Assembly (NCBI RefSeq): GCF_003443615.1
Contig: NZ_CP031967.1
Span: 3,472,001 to 3,536,000 of the forward strand
Direction of reading: 5' to 3'
Length of the DNA stretch: 64,000 nucleotides
Source: Alteromonas sp. BL110
Lineage (GTDB): Bacteria > Pseudomonadota > Gammaproteobacteria > Enterobacterales > Alteromonadaceae
A model generated the notes under the pieces. It was not told the DNA's origin. It did no database searches and saw only the letters and a list, made by a program, of their open reading frames with translations. The position numbers were made by a program, and so were the translations under genes. Within the stretch, counting starts at the first letter, position 1. Every line of letters begins with the position of its first letter. Shown one piece after another: positions 8,489 through 16,716 of the stretch.

Positions 8489-8974
8489 ATGCAGAACATT
8501 GTTTTTATCGTACTGATTGGCATTGGGGCTACCCTAGTGATGGATTTATGGGCGTTGCTAAGGCAACAATTATTTGGTATTGCTCCAACAAATTGGGGCA
8601 TGGTGGGGCGCTGGATAGGGCATATGAGAAAAGGGCGGTTCTTCCATACTTCTATTGCCAACGCCAATGCTGTGAGTGGTGAGAAAACTATTGGGTGGAC
8701 AGCGCATTATGTGATCGGTATTGGCTATGCGGTGTTACTTTTTCTTATATTTGGAGAGGCTTGGTTGCTAGAACCATCGGCAGGGCCAGCTTTAGCACTA
8801 GGTATAGCCACAGTAGTTGCACCATTTTTCGTATTGCAGCCTGGTATGGGCGCAGGAATTGCTGCGTCGAAAGCGCCTAATCCTAACGCTGTCCGTCTAC
8901 ATAGCGTTTTAAACCATGCAGTATTTGGCTTAGGGTTGTACCTTTCGGCATTGGTTCTTAGGCCCGTCCTTTAG
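8489..8974 (+). CDS. DUF2938 family integral membrane protein
   Basis: About 161 residues with four hydrophobic helices (roughly 1-22, 65-85, 92-115, 135-158) and the conserved features NWGMVGRWIGHM, TIGWTAHYVIGIGYA and LQPGMGAGIAASKAPNP that I associate with DUF2938. Function is unknown. TTG at 8477, GTG at 8483 and ATG at 8489 are all in frame; the ATG is preferred although its ribosome site is weak. It is read from the MerR-type promoter and so is likely induced by the neighbouring regulator's signal. Confidence 0.8.
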   Translation: MQNIVFIVLIGIGATLVMDLWALLRQQLFGIAPTNWGMVGRWIGHMRKGRFFHTSIANANAVSGEKTIGWTAHYVIGIGYAVLLFLIFGEAWLLEPSAGPALALGIATVVAPFFVLQPGMGAGIAASKAPNPNAVRLHSVLNHAVFGLGLYLSALVLRPVL

Positions 8975-9060
8975 AGCTGGCTATAATCGCTCGTTGATTA
9001 ATTGAATAAAATTCTGCGTATAATGCGTATTGAAATAAAACGTGCATAAAAGAAAACAGG

Positions 9061-9498
9061 ATGAAAATTTCACTGGAAGAAATAAACAAATCTAACTATG
9101 AGCAGGTTTGTGACTTGGACGTGGCCGAAGATCAGCAAGCGTTTGTAGCGTGCAATATGTGGTCGCTGGTTGAGTCTTTTTACAACCAGAGCCATACCTG
9201 CAAAGCTATTTATTGCGACAACCAGCCCGTAGGGTTCTTTATGTGGGTTCAGGAAACGCCAACTAAGGTGTCTATTTGGCGTTTTATGATTGATGAGAGC
9301 CATCAAAATAGGGGAATTGGCAGAGTTGCTTTATCTCAAGCTATCACGCTCATAAAGCAAACTTCAGAGCTAAAACAAATAGAGATATGCTACAACCCCA
9401 AGAATCCTGTCGCCAAAGCCTTCTATTCAAGCTTTGGTTTCGAAGAGGTGGGGTTAGATGAAGATGGCGAAGACATGCTTGCTGTTATTGCCATTTAG
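9061..9498 (+). CDS. GNAT family N-acetyltransferase, spermidine/spermine-type
   Basis: A 145-residue acetyltransferase. The acetyl-CoA loop appears as QNRGIGRVAL after a beta strand IWRFMIDESH, and the C-terminal NPVAKAFYSSFGFEEVG is the usual GNAT ending. The opening SLEEINKSNYEQVCDL and the WSLVESFYN segment resemble PaiA/BltD-like diamine or polyamine acetyltransferases; the acceptor is inferred from resemblance only. The start ATG follows AACAGG. It is followed by small VOC and GNAT genes in the same direction. Confidence 0.82.
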   Translation: MKISLEEINKSNYEQVCDLDVAEDQQAFVACNMWSLVESFYNQSHTCKAIYCDNQPVGFFMWVQETPTKVSIWRFMIDESHQNRGIGRVALSQAITLIKQTSELKQIEICYNPKNPVAKAFYSSFGFEEVGLDEDGEDMLAVIAI

Positions 9499-9543
9499 CC
9501 ACGATTTAAATTTAAAGCAGCGAAATGCGAGGGATCTCAAGAT

Positions 9544-9888
9544 ATGGACGTCATAGATATTAAGACTTTTATTCCAAGCAAAAACTACGACATTTCTAAA
9601 GCATTTTATTCTGAGATTGGATTTAATGCAGAATACGTAAATGAAGATCTAACACTGTTTGAAAATGGTGATTGTCTCTTCTTTCTTCAGCGCTTCTATA
9701 ATCCTGAATTGGCGAATAACTTTATGCTACAAATCTGTGTAGCAGACATTCAGGACGCTTTTGATTTGTGCTCGCGCTCGTTACATAAAACGAAAATTTC
9801 ATCAATTGAGCAACGACATTGGGGAAGTGTTTTCTATCTATGGGGCCCGTCGGGCGAGCTTCTTCATATTACTGAATTAGGTAGCTAG
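9544..9888 (+). CDS. VOC (glyoxalase/bleomycin resistance) fold protein
   Basis: A 114-residue single-domain protein with the beta-alpha-beta-beta-beta pattern of the vicinal oxygen chelate fold: DIKTFIPSKNYDISKAFYSEIGF at the N-terminus, ENGDCLFFLQ in the centre and WGSVFYLWGPSGELLHITEL at the end, where the final Glu would be a metal ligand in metal-binding members. No substrate can be named. It lies between two acetyltransferase genes, 45 bp and 30 bp from them, an arrangement typical of small detoxification or resistance-like genes. Confidence 0.8.
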   Translation: MDVIDIKTFIPSKNYDISKAFYSEIGFNAEYVNEDLTLFENGDCLFFLQRFYNPELANNFMLQICVADIQDAFDLCSRSLHKTKISSIEQRHWGSVFYLWGPSGELLHITELGS

Positions 9889-9918
9889 CTTTTGCGAGAA
9901 TGAGGGACGGAATGACGA

Positions 9919-10338
9919 ATGATGCATACGAATTACACCATTAAAGAAAGCCCTCCGTCAGTTGAAGACTTTGCCAGTTTAAGAAAATTGATTGGATGGA
10001 GTAACCCGTGCCTATCGGTTGTTCAAAAAAGTATTGATGCCTCGTTGTTTTGGGCAACCATTTACCTCGAAAACAACCTTGTAGGCTGTGGTCGGGTGAT
10101 TGGCGATGGCGCAATGTATTTTTACATTCAAGACGTCATTATTCATCCAGAACATCAGAATAAAGGTTTGGGATCGAAAATAATGAACACCTTGATTACA
10201 CATTTAGAGTCTTGCTGCGCACCTGGCGCAACGATTGGCTTGTTGGCTGCGCATGGTAAGGAAAGTTTTTATCTTAAGTTCGGTTTTGAACCTCGTGATG
10301 GTGAAAGTTTAGGTCTAGGCATGTGCAGGTTTATTTAG
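9919..10338 (+). CDS. GNAT family N-acetyltransferase
   Basis: A 139-residue acetyltransferase with VGCGRVIGDGAMYFYIQDVIIHPEHQNKG followed by GLGSKIM, the standard motif A acetyl-CoA site (QNKGLGS), and AHGKESFYLKFGFEPR as the C-terminal GNAT signature. It is similar in style to ElaA/YitI-like small acetyltransferases. Acceptor unknown. It is the third of three small genes running in the same direction (GNAT, VOC, GNAT) and may share their transcript. Confidence 0.85.
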   Translation: MMHTNYTIKESPPSVEDFASLRKLIGWSNPCLSVVQKSIDASLFWATIYLENNLVGCGRVIGDGAMYFYIQDVIIHPEHQNKGLGSKIMNTLITHLESCCAPGATIGLLAAHGKESFYLKFGFEPRDGESLGLGMCRFI

Positions 10339-10724
10339 CTACCTGGTCATTAACGCGACATGAAAGTCTTAAGAGTTCTCAAGTTTATTCAAATCACTAT
10401 GTATCGTAATTATCGTCTTTCAAACAACGGCAACTTTCCGTTTAAAGGCGGCAAGTCACCTCCGCTTTTTATGAATAGTATGACGATGAATATCGAATTC
10501 TTTCAGCATTAAAAAATATATATCCCCTGAATATAGCCGCCATATCTAACACGTTTAAAAGTAGCGTTCTTAATGCAGCTTGCAGCCTCTCTTTGGTGTG
10601 AATTTTGCAAAAGCCTGTTTAAAGACACTGAAAATGTCGGTTTGCGTAGTAGCTGATCACTGTTTTTCGATGAGTTTTTGCTTCTTTCCGATAGAAATTT
10701 GACGTTTTTCACTGGACACGTGTA
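10339..10724. other. 386-bp intergenic region upstream of the FlgO-like cassette
   Basis: AT-rich and without a credible gene. Short antisense reading frames across it have no ribosome site or recognisable product. The only signal I can point to is a sigma-54-like element at 10594-10609. No terminator for the preceding acetyltransferase gene is obvious. Confidence 0.5.
10594..10609 (+). promoter_or_regulatory. Candidate sigma-54 (-24/-12) promoter
   Basis: TGGTGTGAATTTTGCA has GG and GC exactly 10 nt apart and the TTGCA of the -12 element, but the CAC of the consensus TGGCACG is TGT. It lies about 115 bp before the first FlgO-like gene. Flagellar flgO-type genes in vibrios are known to use sigma-54, which makes the match relevant, but it is a single inexact element. 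Confidence 0.3.
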
Positions 10725-11390
10725 ATGAAAAGTATGACAAAACCTGTCTCTCACGCTTTGCTGACAGAAAATGGTCGCTTAGTCGCGAAAGCCTTGGCAT
10801 ATACCGCGCTTCTCTTGGGCTTACTCTCTGGTTGCTCTTCATCTGACGAACCTAAAAGCCAATTCGCGCAAGCCGATACCAGTAGCGTATCGGCATTGGG
10901 GAATGTGGAATACCATACCTATATGTTGGCGAACGAACTTTTTGCTGATGTGGGTCCAGCACGTCAGTCTCGCTATGCGGTAGTCGGCTTCGTACCTGCC
11001 GATACTATGAAATACAGTGCCGACCATCAACACCCGTTAATGCTATTGGGCCATCAGCTGGAACAGGGAATGATTACTGAGGCCACGAAAAGAGGCTTTT
11101 CTACTCAAGAATTTAAGCTTTCGAACGATATAATTGTTAGTGACGAAAGCGACAGAGTGTTAACGCGCAATATCGACCAGCTTTCCAATATTGAGCGCGT
11201 CGATTTCTATATCACCGGCACCTTGGTGTATCAAGAGTCTGGTGCCGTGGTTAACGCTCGAATTATCAACGCTAGAAATAAAAACATTGTCGCTGCAGCA
11301 ACACGCTTTTTCCCTGCCGAACTGTTTTGGCGCGAAGAACAAGTAACCACCAGAAACGGCAAGTTATACAGAACTGAAGGTACGAGGTAA
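10725..11390 (+). CDS. FlgO-family outer-membrane lipoprotein, paralogue 1
   Basis: A 221-residue predicted lipoprotein: hydrophobic segment 22-35 and lipobox LSGC with Cys37. The mature part follows the FlgO pattern: YAVVGFVPAD, a long helix (LGHQLEQGMITEATKRGFSTQEFKLSNDIIV), DRVLTRNIDQLSNIERVDFYITGTLVYQESGAVVNARIINARNKNIVAAA. FlgO proteins in vibrios stabilise the flagellar outer-membrane complex. It is the first of three tandem paralogues; the second starts 4 bp after its stop, so they form one operon. The N-terminal region is longer than needed for a signal peptide; ATG at 10734 is an alternative start. Confidence 0.8.
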   Translation: MKSMTKPVSHALLTENGRLVAKALAYTALLLGLLSGCSSSDEPKSQFAQADTSSVSALGNVEYHTYMLANELFADVGPARQSRYAVVGFVPADTMKYSADHQHPLMLLGHQLEQGMITEATKRGFSTQEFKLSNDIIVSDESDRVLTRNIDQLSNIERVDFYITGTLVYQESGAVVNARIINARNKNIVAAATRFFPAELFWREEQVTTRNGKLYRTEGTR

Positions 11391-11394
11391 CCCC

Positions 11395-12159
11395 ATGAAA
11401 AGACGAAATCAATACGCGGCGCTTTCGCTTTGTGCTTCACTGCTAAGCATTAGCGGGTGCTCTATGATGATGGGGGAAGAAGAGGTAGCAGAACAAGCGC
11501 CTCAGCGCCCAGCCATGAACGTGATTGATATTACTGCCGCCGATCGCGCTCCTACGAAGCCAGTTGAAAATACCAGTGAGATCCAGTCTCAGGGGATGGA
11601 TGCGTATGGCGCTATCGGTCAACCTCCTTTGTATTCGAGCGTACAGGGCGCGTATAAAGGTCGACCTCTAACCAAGCACATTGGCGACTATGTGAAGAAC
11701 ATGGCGCAAGACTTAATTGCCAATATGGAATACGTGAATAACAAGACGCCAATCGGTGTAACTCATTTTGCACTGCTAGATACAGACTTGCAGAAAACGG
11801 ATTTGCTTGGTCGTCAGATGGCGGAATCCTTTGTGCACGAACTGCATAAATTCCGCGTGCCGGTTATAGACTTCAAAGCTACCGAGTATATTCGCATTAC
11901 TGACGATGGCGATTTTGTATTAAGCCGAGACTATTTGGAATTGAGCAGCAGCCTTCCTATTGAATACGTGTTAACCGGAACAATGACCAAGCACCAAGGT
12001 GGCGTGTTAGTTAACGCCCGTATTTTAGGCATGGAGTCGCGTGCAGTGGTGGCAACAGCGCAAATGTTAGTGCCCTTCTACGTGGTAGATGCACTTATTC
12101 CAAGTGACGGCAGCCAGCAAAACGGCATGCGCGATGGCGTTAAGCTAAGTCGCGGCTAG
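11395..12159 (+). CDS. FlgO-family outer-membrane lipoprotein, paralogue 2
   Basis: A 254-residue lipoprotein with lipobox SISGC (Cys22). After a low-complexity linker (about 30-75) the FlgO domain runs from about 95 to 235: HIGDYVKNMAQDLIANM, GVTHFALLDTDL, LLGRQMAESFVHELHKFRVPVIDFKATEYIRITDDGDFVLSRDYLEL, YVLTGTMTKHQGGVLVNARILGMESRAVVATAQ. This is a closer match to canonical FlgO than paralogue 1. It sits 4 bp after paralogue 1 and 10 bp before paralogue 3, implying co-transcription and possibly a shared outer-membrane assembly. Confidence 0.85.
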   Translation: MKRRNQYAALSLCASLLSISGCSMMMGEEEVAEQAPQRPAMNVIDITAADRAPTKPVENTSEIQSQGMDAYGAIGQPPLYSSVQGAYKGRPLTKHIGDYVKNMAQDLIANMEYVNNKTPIGVTHFALLDTDLQKTDLLGRQMAESFVHELHKFRVPVIDFKATEYIRITDDGDFVLSRDYLELSSSLPIEYVLTGTMTKHQGGVLVNARILGMESRAVVATAQMLVPFYVVDALIPSDGSQQNGMRDGVKLSRG

Positions 12160-12169
12160 GAGTTTCAGT

Positions 12170-12895
12170 ATGGTGTTTGTAAAGAAGCTTGTTGCAAATA
12201 GCTGGGTAGCCGTTGGCGTAATGCTGAGTGTTTGTATGACAGGGTGCACTAGCACAGAGTCTATTGGCTCATTTTGGTTAGGTGAAGACGGTGAAATTAC
12301 GCATCACGCCGAGCCAGTTCCTGTGCCAAGCCGTTCAGGGTTAGAGTACACACCAGATTCTCGCGATAGACAATATCAACAGCACGTGGAAGTAGAGCCC
12401 GGCTACAAAGACCCGCTACACCATGGCTATTCACCTTCACAAACGCACAAACGTTTAAACGATTACGCTTCGCAGCTTGCGATGGAGTTGATGGACAATG
12501 CAACCCGTCTTACGCAGCAAGATATGGTGGGTGTGGCGAGTTTTGTGAGGCTTAATCAGTCGTTGAGCGACAGCACCGTCTTAGGCAATCAGCTTTCAGA
12601 GTATCTAATAGCCGAGCTGCAAGACTTTGGGTTAGCGGTTGTCGACTTTAAGCTTGCAGGTGGCATTACCGTAACGCCAGTTGGCGATTTCGTACTTACT
12701 CGAGATGGTACTGCACTAGCTAAACAGGTTGAAATGGACCATGTTGTAACCGGCACCATCATTGAAGATGACAGAGGCGTTAGAGTAAACGCCCGTATTG
12801 TGTCTCTGGAAAATAAACAAGTGGTGGCTAGTGCCAACGTCTACATTCCTGCGTTTATCGTGATGGATTTAAATAAAATGGCTAGCGTTAACTAG
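12170..12895 (+). CDS. FlgO-family outer-membrane lipoprotein, paralogue 3
   Basis: A 241-residue lipoprotein with lipobox CMTGC (Cys26) and a FlgO domain at about 90-235: LNDYASQLAMELMDNA, VGVASFVRLNQSL, VLGNQLSEYLIAELQDFGLAVVDFKLAGGITVTPVGDFVLTRDGTALA, HVVTGTIIEDDRGVRVNARIVSLENKQVVASA. It resembles paralogue 2 more than paralogue 1. It is the last gene of the three; its stop codon lies within the 3' arm of a terminator hairpin. No flagellar structural genes occur in this window. Confidence 0.85.
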   Translation: MVFVKKLVANSWVAVGVMLSVCMTGCTSTESIGSFWLGEDGEITHHAEPVPVPSRSGLEYTPDSRDRQYQQHVEVEPGYKDPLHHGYSPSQTHKRLNDYASQLAMELMDNATRLTQQDMVGVASFVRLNQSLSDSTVLGNQLSEYLIAELQDFGLAVVDFKLAGGITVTPVGDFVLTRDGTALAKQVEMDHVVTGTIIEDDRGVRVNARIVSLENKQVVASANVYIPAFIVMDLNKMASVN

Positions 12896-12908
12896 CCATT
12901 TACTTCTT
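12876..12908 (+). terminator. Terminator overlapping the stop codon of the FlgO cassette
   Basis: A perfect 10-bp stem (12876-12885 with 12892-12901) with a 6-nt loop, then ACTTCTTTT. The TAG stop (12893-12895) is in the 3' arm. It closes the three-gene operon. Confidence 0.65.
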
Positions 12909-13019
12909 TTGTCCTTTGCCTTCTAAAGCGAACTCATTTTGTGTTCGCTTCATAACCTCTAAACATCCGATCTTCTACGTCTAGGCACAGTAGAGTTTTC
13001 ACAAAGGCCTCTTCGTTTA

Positions 13020-15218
13020 TTAACCCTGACTTCTAATCGCTTCGCGAGTCATAAAGCGGCTTGTGTTTACAGCATTAAGCAGATCATTGCTTAAAGGTAA
13101 CGGCTCCTTACATAGGCTGCTCACCAAAACCTCTGCCATTAAAGGCGCCGTGGTTAGCCCTCGTGACCCTAAGCAAGTAAGAGTGGAAACTAGGCTGTTT
13201 GGTAAGACTGGCGCGCTAGTCAACGGCTTGCCCACACCAAGCATATCGTAGTGTTTTTTCAGCGCATTAAAATCATGCAGTGCACCGACAACAGGCTGGT
13301 GGTCGGGTGAACCTAAACGCGTTGCCGCTCTTGCTTGGCCGTCGTGTTGTAATGCCTGAACTATGCTGGTGTTTGCCAGCGCCTGTTCGTGTGTGGCTAG
13401 GTTTGTTTCGGTTTCTTCGCTTCGCACATCGGTACTTAGGTCGTTTTTAACGTAGGTTGAACCAAGTGCGTGTCTGTCGTCGAGCGCAGGTGTCATATAG
13501 CCTTTGTGACACAGCACAGTGTTAAGCTGGTCAATTGGCATTTGGGTGGGAATAGCTTCAACCTGACCGCGAACAGGGCGAAGAGACAGGCTGTCAAAAT
13601 CGCTAGCTTTCACGGCACCTGCGCCAAGGGCAAGAATAAGGTGATCGGCAATAACGTTTTCTTGTGGTAAGTCGCTATCGAAAGTGTTGCTATCAAGATC
13701 ACCCTTAGCACATTTGTCAGGCTCACCAGGGTTAAAACAAATTTGCACTTTCTGTGTTGCTGACCCGTTAACGCTGTCACCTTTAGCTATATCCACATCA
13801 TCCGCATCAAGAGCATCGGTTGAAACGCCACTATCTTCATTGTGTGGCGCTCCCTCAATCGCTTTATGGGATACATAGGTATGATTGGATTTCAGCTCGA
13901 GTTTGCCACTTTGAAGTGCCTCTTCAATCATGGCAGTAACTAGTTGCGGAGGAGAAATCCATCCGCCGAGGCCGATGTATAAGCCAGAGTAGGGAAGAGC
14001 TAGGTTAGCGATATCGCTCACCTCTTTGCTGTCCACGGTCCTAATCAAAGCTTCAGGCCATACGTCGGCTGTTGCCAGTTTATTTTGGCGTTCTGCTACC
14101 TTGTCGTTAAAGCTTAATTGAATAACGCCGCAGAAATCATGAGCAACGTTGGTGAGACCATTGGGTTTCACATATTCAATAGTGTGGTCGTAGGCTTGTC
14201 TAGCATATAAAAAACTGTGCGCCTGAATACGGCTGGCAATACTTGCTTCGCTATGAAGCTGCGGGTAAAAACCACCTTGCGGATTGCCAGACGCGCCGCT
14301 TGCAAGGGTGTCACCATCAAAATACAAAGTAGTGCTAACACCGCGCTTCACTAACGCAAGACACGCTGAGGCTGCGGCAAGGCCGGAGCCTACTACTGCG
14401 ACTTTACTTGTTTTATCCAAACTGCCGTTAGCGTACCTGTAATAGGGGCCAGTAGGCAGGCGAAGTTTATGCTGCACGTTTTCATTGTTTTGGTTAAAAA
14501 CGCCGGTGAGCATGTCGCGCTTACGGCCAAAACCGTTGCGTTTTTTAATGGTAAAACCTACACCCGCAAGCCCGCGCTTTACGATGCCCGCAGCGGTAAA
14601 GGTGCCAAAGGTTGTGCCAGTTTTTGACAAGCGAGCCATTTGGCTAAACAGAGCATCGGTCCACATGTCCGGATTTTTACTTGGTGCAAAACCATCTAAA
14701 AACCAGGCATCGATGAGACCATTTACAGGAGAATGCCATTGAGGTAGAAGTTCGTGAACATCACCAATCCACAGGTCGAGCGTTGTAGAGTGGCTATCGA
14801 AATGTAAGCGATGACAACCTTCAAGTCCCATAGGGTAAAGCGAAGCGAGTGCTTGCGCTTCTGCTTTAAGTGCAGGAAAAGCTTCTAGCGCACGCTGCAT
14901 ATCATCTTGAGGCAGAGGAAACTTTTCCGTGGTAATAAAGTAAAGGTGCTTAAGCGGATGATTCGGGTTCGCTGCTCTAAATTCGTTAAAGGCACGCATG
15001 GCGACCAAAAAGTTCAGCCCAGTTCCAAAACCTGTTTCGGCGATGACAAAAGTAGGGTTGGGCCACTGTTGCCAGCGCTCAGCAAGGCCGTTGCCTGCAA
15101 CAAAAACGTGTTGGGTTTCATCAATTCCGCTGTCGTTAGAAAAATAAACGTCGTCAAAATGGTCGGCGACAGGCGTACCGCTCTCATTAAAATGAACCTG
15201 TGCATGCTTAGATTTCAC
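13020..15218 (-). CDS. mnmC: Bifunctional tRNA 5-methylaminomethyl-2-thiouridine biosynthesis protein MnmC
   Basis: A 732-residue two-domain enzyme that finishes mnm5s2U34 in tRNA wobble positions. The N-terminal methyltransferase half has the SAM site ETGFGTGLNF at 61-70 and WFLDGFAPSKNPDMW. The C-terminal half is an FAD oxidoreductase with VAVVGSGLAAASACLAL at about 272-288, SGASGNPQGGFYPQLH and a C-terminal SRGLTTAPLMAE. It is longer than E. coli MnmC (668) because of a Ser/Asp-rich insert at about 460-520. Start is GTG at 15218, with GGAGAA about 9 nt upstream inside the preceding gene, whose TAA is only 3 nt away, indicating translational coupling. mnmC near fabB is conserved in enterobacteria. 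Confidence 0.95.
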   Translation of the reverse strand: MKSKHAQVHFNESGTPVADHFDDVYFSNDSGIDETQHVFVAGNGLAERWQQWPNPTFVIAETGFGTGLNFLVAMRAFNEFRAANPNHPLKHLYFITTEKFPLPQDDMQRALEAFPALKAEAQALASLYPMGLEGCHRLHFDSHSTTLDLWIGDVHELLPQWHSPVNGLIDAWFLDGFAPSKNPDMWTDALFSQMARLSKTGTTFGTFTAAGIVKRGLAGVGFTIKKRNGFGRKRDMLTGVFNQNNENVQHKLRLPTGPYYRYANGSLDKTSKVAVVGSGLAAASACLALVKRGVSTTLYFDGDTLASGASGNPQGGFYPQLHSEASIASRIQAHSFLYARQAYDHTIEYVKPNGLTNVAHDFCGVIQLSFNDKVAERQNKLATADVWPEALIRTVDSKEVSDIANLALPYSGLYIGLGGWISPPQLVTAMIEEALQSGKLELKSNHTYVSHKAIEGAPHNEDSGVSTDALDADDVDIAKGDSVNGSATQKVQICFNPGEPDKCAKGDLDSNTFDSDLPQENVIADHLILALGAGAVKASDFDSLSLRPVRGQVEAIPTQMPIDQLNTVLCHKGYMTPALDDRHALGSTYVKNDLSTDVRSEETETNLATHEQALANTSIVQALQHDGQARAATRLGSPDHQPVVGALHDFNALKKHYDMLGVGKPLTSAPVLPNSLVSTLTCLGSRGLTTAPLMAEVLVSSLCKEPLPLSNDLLNAVNTSRFMTREAIRSQG

Positions 15219-15221
15219 TGT

Positions 15222-16493
15222 TTATTTTTCTCCGTTTACATTGTTTTGGTGTTGGCACTCTAAATTGGGGGCTGTTTTTACTCGTTCATCAGCTTGCCCA
15301 TCCGACGATTGACTTGAAACGTTAGAGCTAGTTTGTTGTGTTGGTGAACAAGACGCGTCTGCGTGTGCTGAAAAATGCTTGGTGACTTTACTAGTAACGC
15401 GCTGCGCGCCAAGCATACCGCCAATGGTGACCCAAGAACCGTTAACGTTAATTAATCCGCGATGATCCATGGTAGGCGCTTCAGCTTCTGTTTTCGATAT
15501 ACCCCAAGTTTCTTTTGCAATATCAAAGGCCCAAATGGCGTCATCCGCAGTTGAAGGCTCGCCGTTATAGCCAATGCCATTGTAGTTGTACGGATTAGTC
15601 GAACCGCCCACAAAATAGATTTTATTGGTGGCCTCATCGCCCGCTGCCGCCATGCGATAGCGCGCAGTACCTGTTGGATGGTCAAGTGTACGCCAATCAA
15701 TCTTTAAAGGGTTTTTCTTATCAATTACGCCTTTAAAGCAGGCAGTTTCTGCAGCGAAGCTACGGCGTTTGTCACTGTGCGGTGTTACTGATACGCCGTC
15801 ACAAATTACCATAGTGTTATTAACGATGCCGCCAGCTTGACCAAATACCGAATTCCCTAGAAAAGGGCTCGCCTGTTGCCATTGGTCGGTTTGCGTATCG
15901 TAAACCTGCACAAGATTTACGTTGCCATCGTTGTGCCAACCAGAAACTAAGTAAACGTAGCGGTCTTGGTAAACCAGTGCAGTTGCATCATCAACAGGGA
16001 CGGGCATAGGCGCCAATAGCGTATATTCCCCACTCGTGGGCGAGTAATTATAAACATCTGGCGTACTAATTTCATTGTGATCTTCATCAACCGTGTAACC
16101 GCCAAAAATATAAACGCTGTCATTAACGCCCACTGCTACGGAAGCCAAACGACCTTTTAGTGCAAGGCTGGATGGAACTGGGGGAAGGGCTTGCCACTGC
16201 AAAGGTTTATCTTTGCTATCGATAGAAAGCTGCCAAGCACGATTGTGCACGTCTTTATGGGTCTTGCCTTTGCCAAGCCCCATAAAACTAAATACATATT
16301 GTGTGTCGTTTATGGTGACAGAAGCTACGGCATTGTTTGAAACAGGCTCTGGCAGCGCGGGAAGGACGATAGGTTCAGCTGTTGAGACAGTCGCTGCAGA
16401 AGCAATGATAAAGGCAGACACCATAAAAGAGAGTCGGGGCACTGCACTTTGGTAAATGCGTAGAGCAATGGTTCTTAGCTTTTTTAATAACAC
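15222..16493 (-). CDS. Periplasmic Kelch-repeat protein, NanM-like
   Basis: A 423-residue exported protein with a signal segment at about 20-40 (SFMVSAFIIASAATVSTA). The mature part contains Kelch beta-propeller blades: VNDSVYIFGGYTVDED, YQDRYVYLVSGWHNDG, TNKIYFVGGSTNPYN and GSWVTIGGMLGA, each with the GG pair after a strand. N-acetylneuraminate epimerase NanM is the nearest family I can name, but no sialic acid genes are nearby, so the function is open. The C-terminus (about 385-423) is a Ser/Gln-rich tail. Its stop is 3 nt from the GTG start of mnmC, so it is the promoter-proximal gene of a two-gene operon. Confidence 0.75.
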   Translation of the reverse strand: MLLKKLRTIALRIYQSAVPRLSFMVSAFIIASAATVSTAEPIVLPALPEPVSNNAVASVTINDTQYVFSFMGLGKGKTHKDVHNRAWQLSIDSKDKPLQWQALPPVPSSLALKGRLASVAVGVNDSVYIFGGYTVDEDHNEISTPDVYNYSPTSGEYTLLAPMPVPVDDATALVYQDRYVYLVSGWHNDGNVNLVQVYDTQTDQWQQASPFLGNSVFGQAGGIVNNTMVICDGVSVTPHSDKRRSFAAETACFKGVIDKKNPLKIDWRTLDHPTGTARYRMAAAGDEATNKIYFVGGSTNPYNYNGIGYNGEPSTADDAIWAFDIAKETWGISKTEAEAPTMDHRGLINVNGSWVTIGGMLGAQRVTSKVTKHFSAHADASCSPTQQTSSNVSSQSSDGQADERVKTAPNLECQHQNNVNGEK

Positions 16494-16716
16494 AGCAATC
16501 TTCAGTTTTATCTAAATTTCGTACGTTTTGCCGTGTATTCTACCTGTCACCTTTTTGTTTTTCCGCAAAAGTTTGTGTCTGCTTAAAACTCTTCTTTTCT
16601 TATTGCTTCAGCAAATAACAATCTATCAGTAAAAACAATACGTTTATTTAATTGTTGTTGTAAATAATTTGTTAAATTTAGCTGTAAGTCTATTGAAGTT
16701 AGTTCAAGGAGAAGGC

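Noticed and set aside
12297..12837. Minus-strand reading frames opposite the third FlgO-like gene
   Set aside because: Antisense shadows without ribosome sites or domains; the plus-strand protein has a lipobox and a FlgO core.
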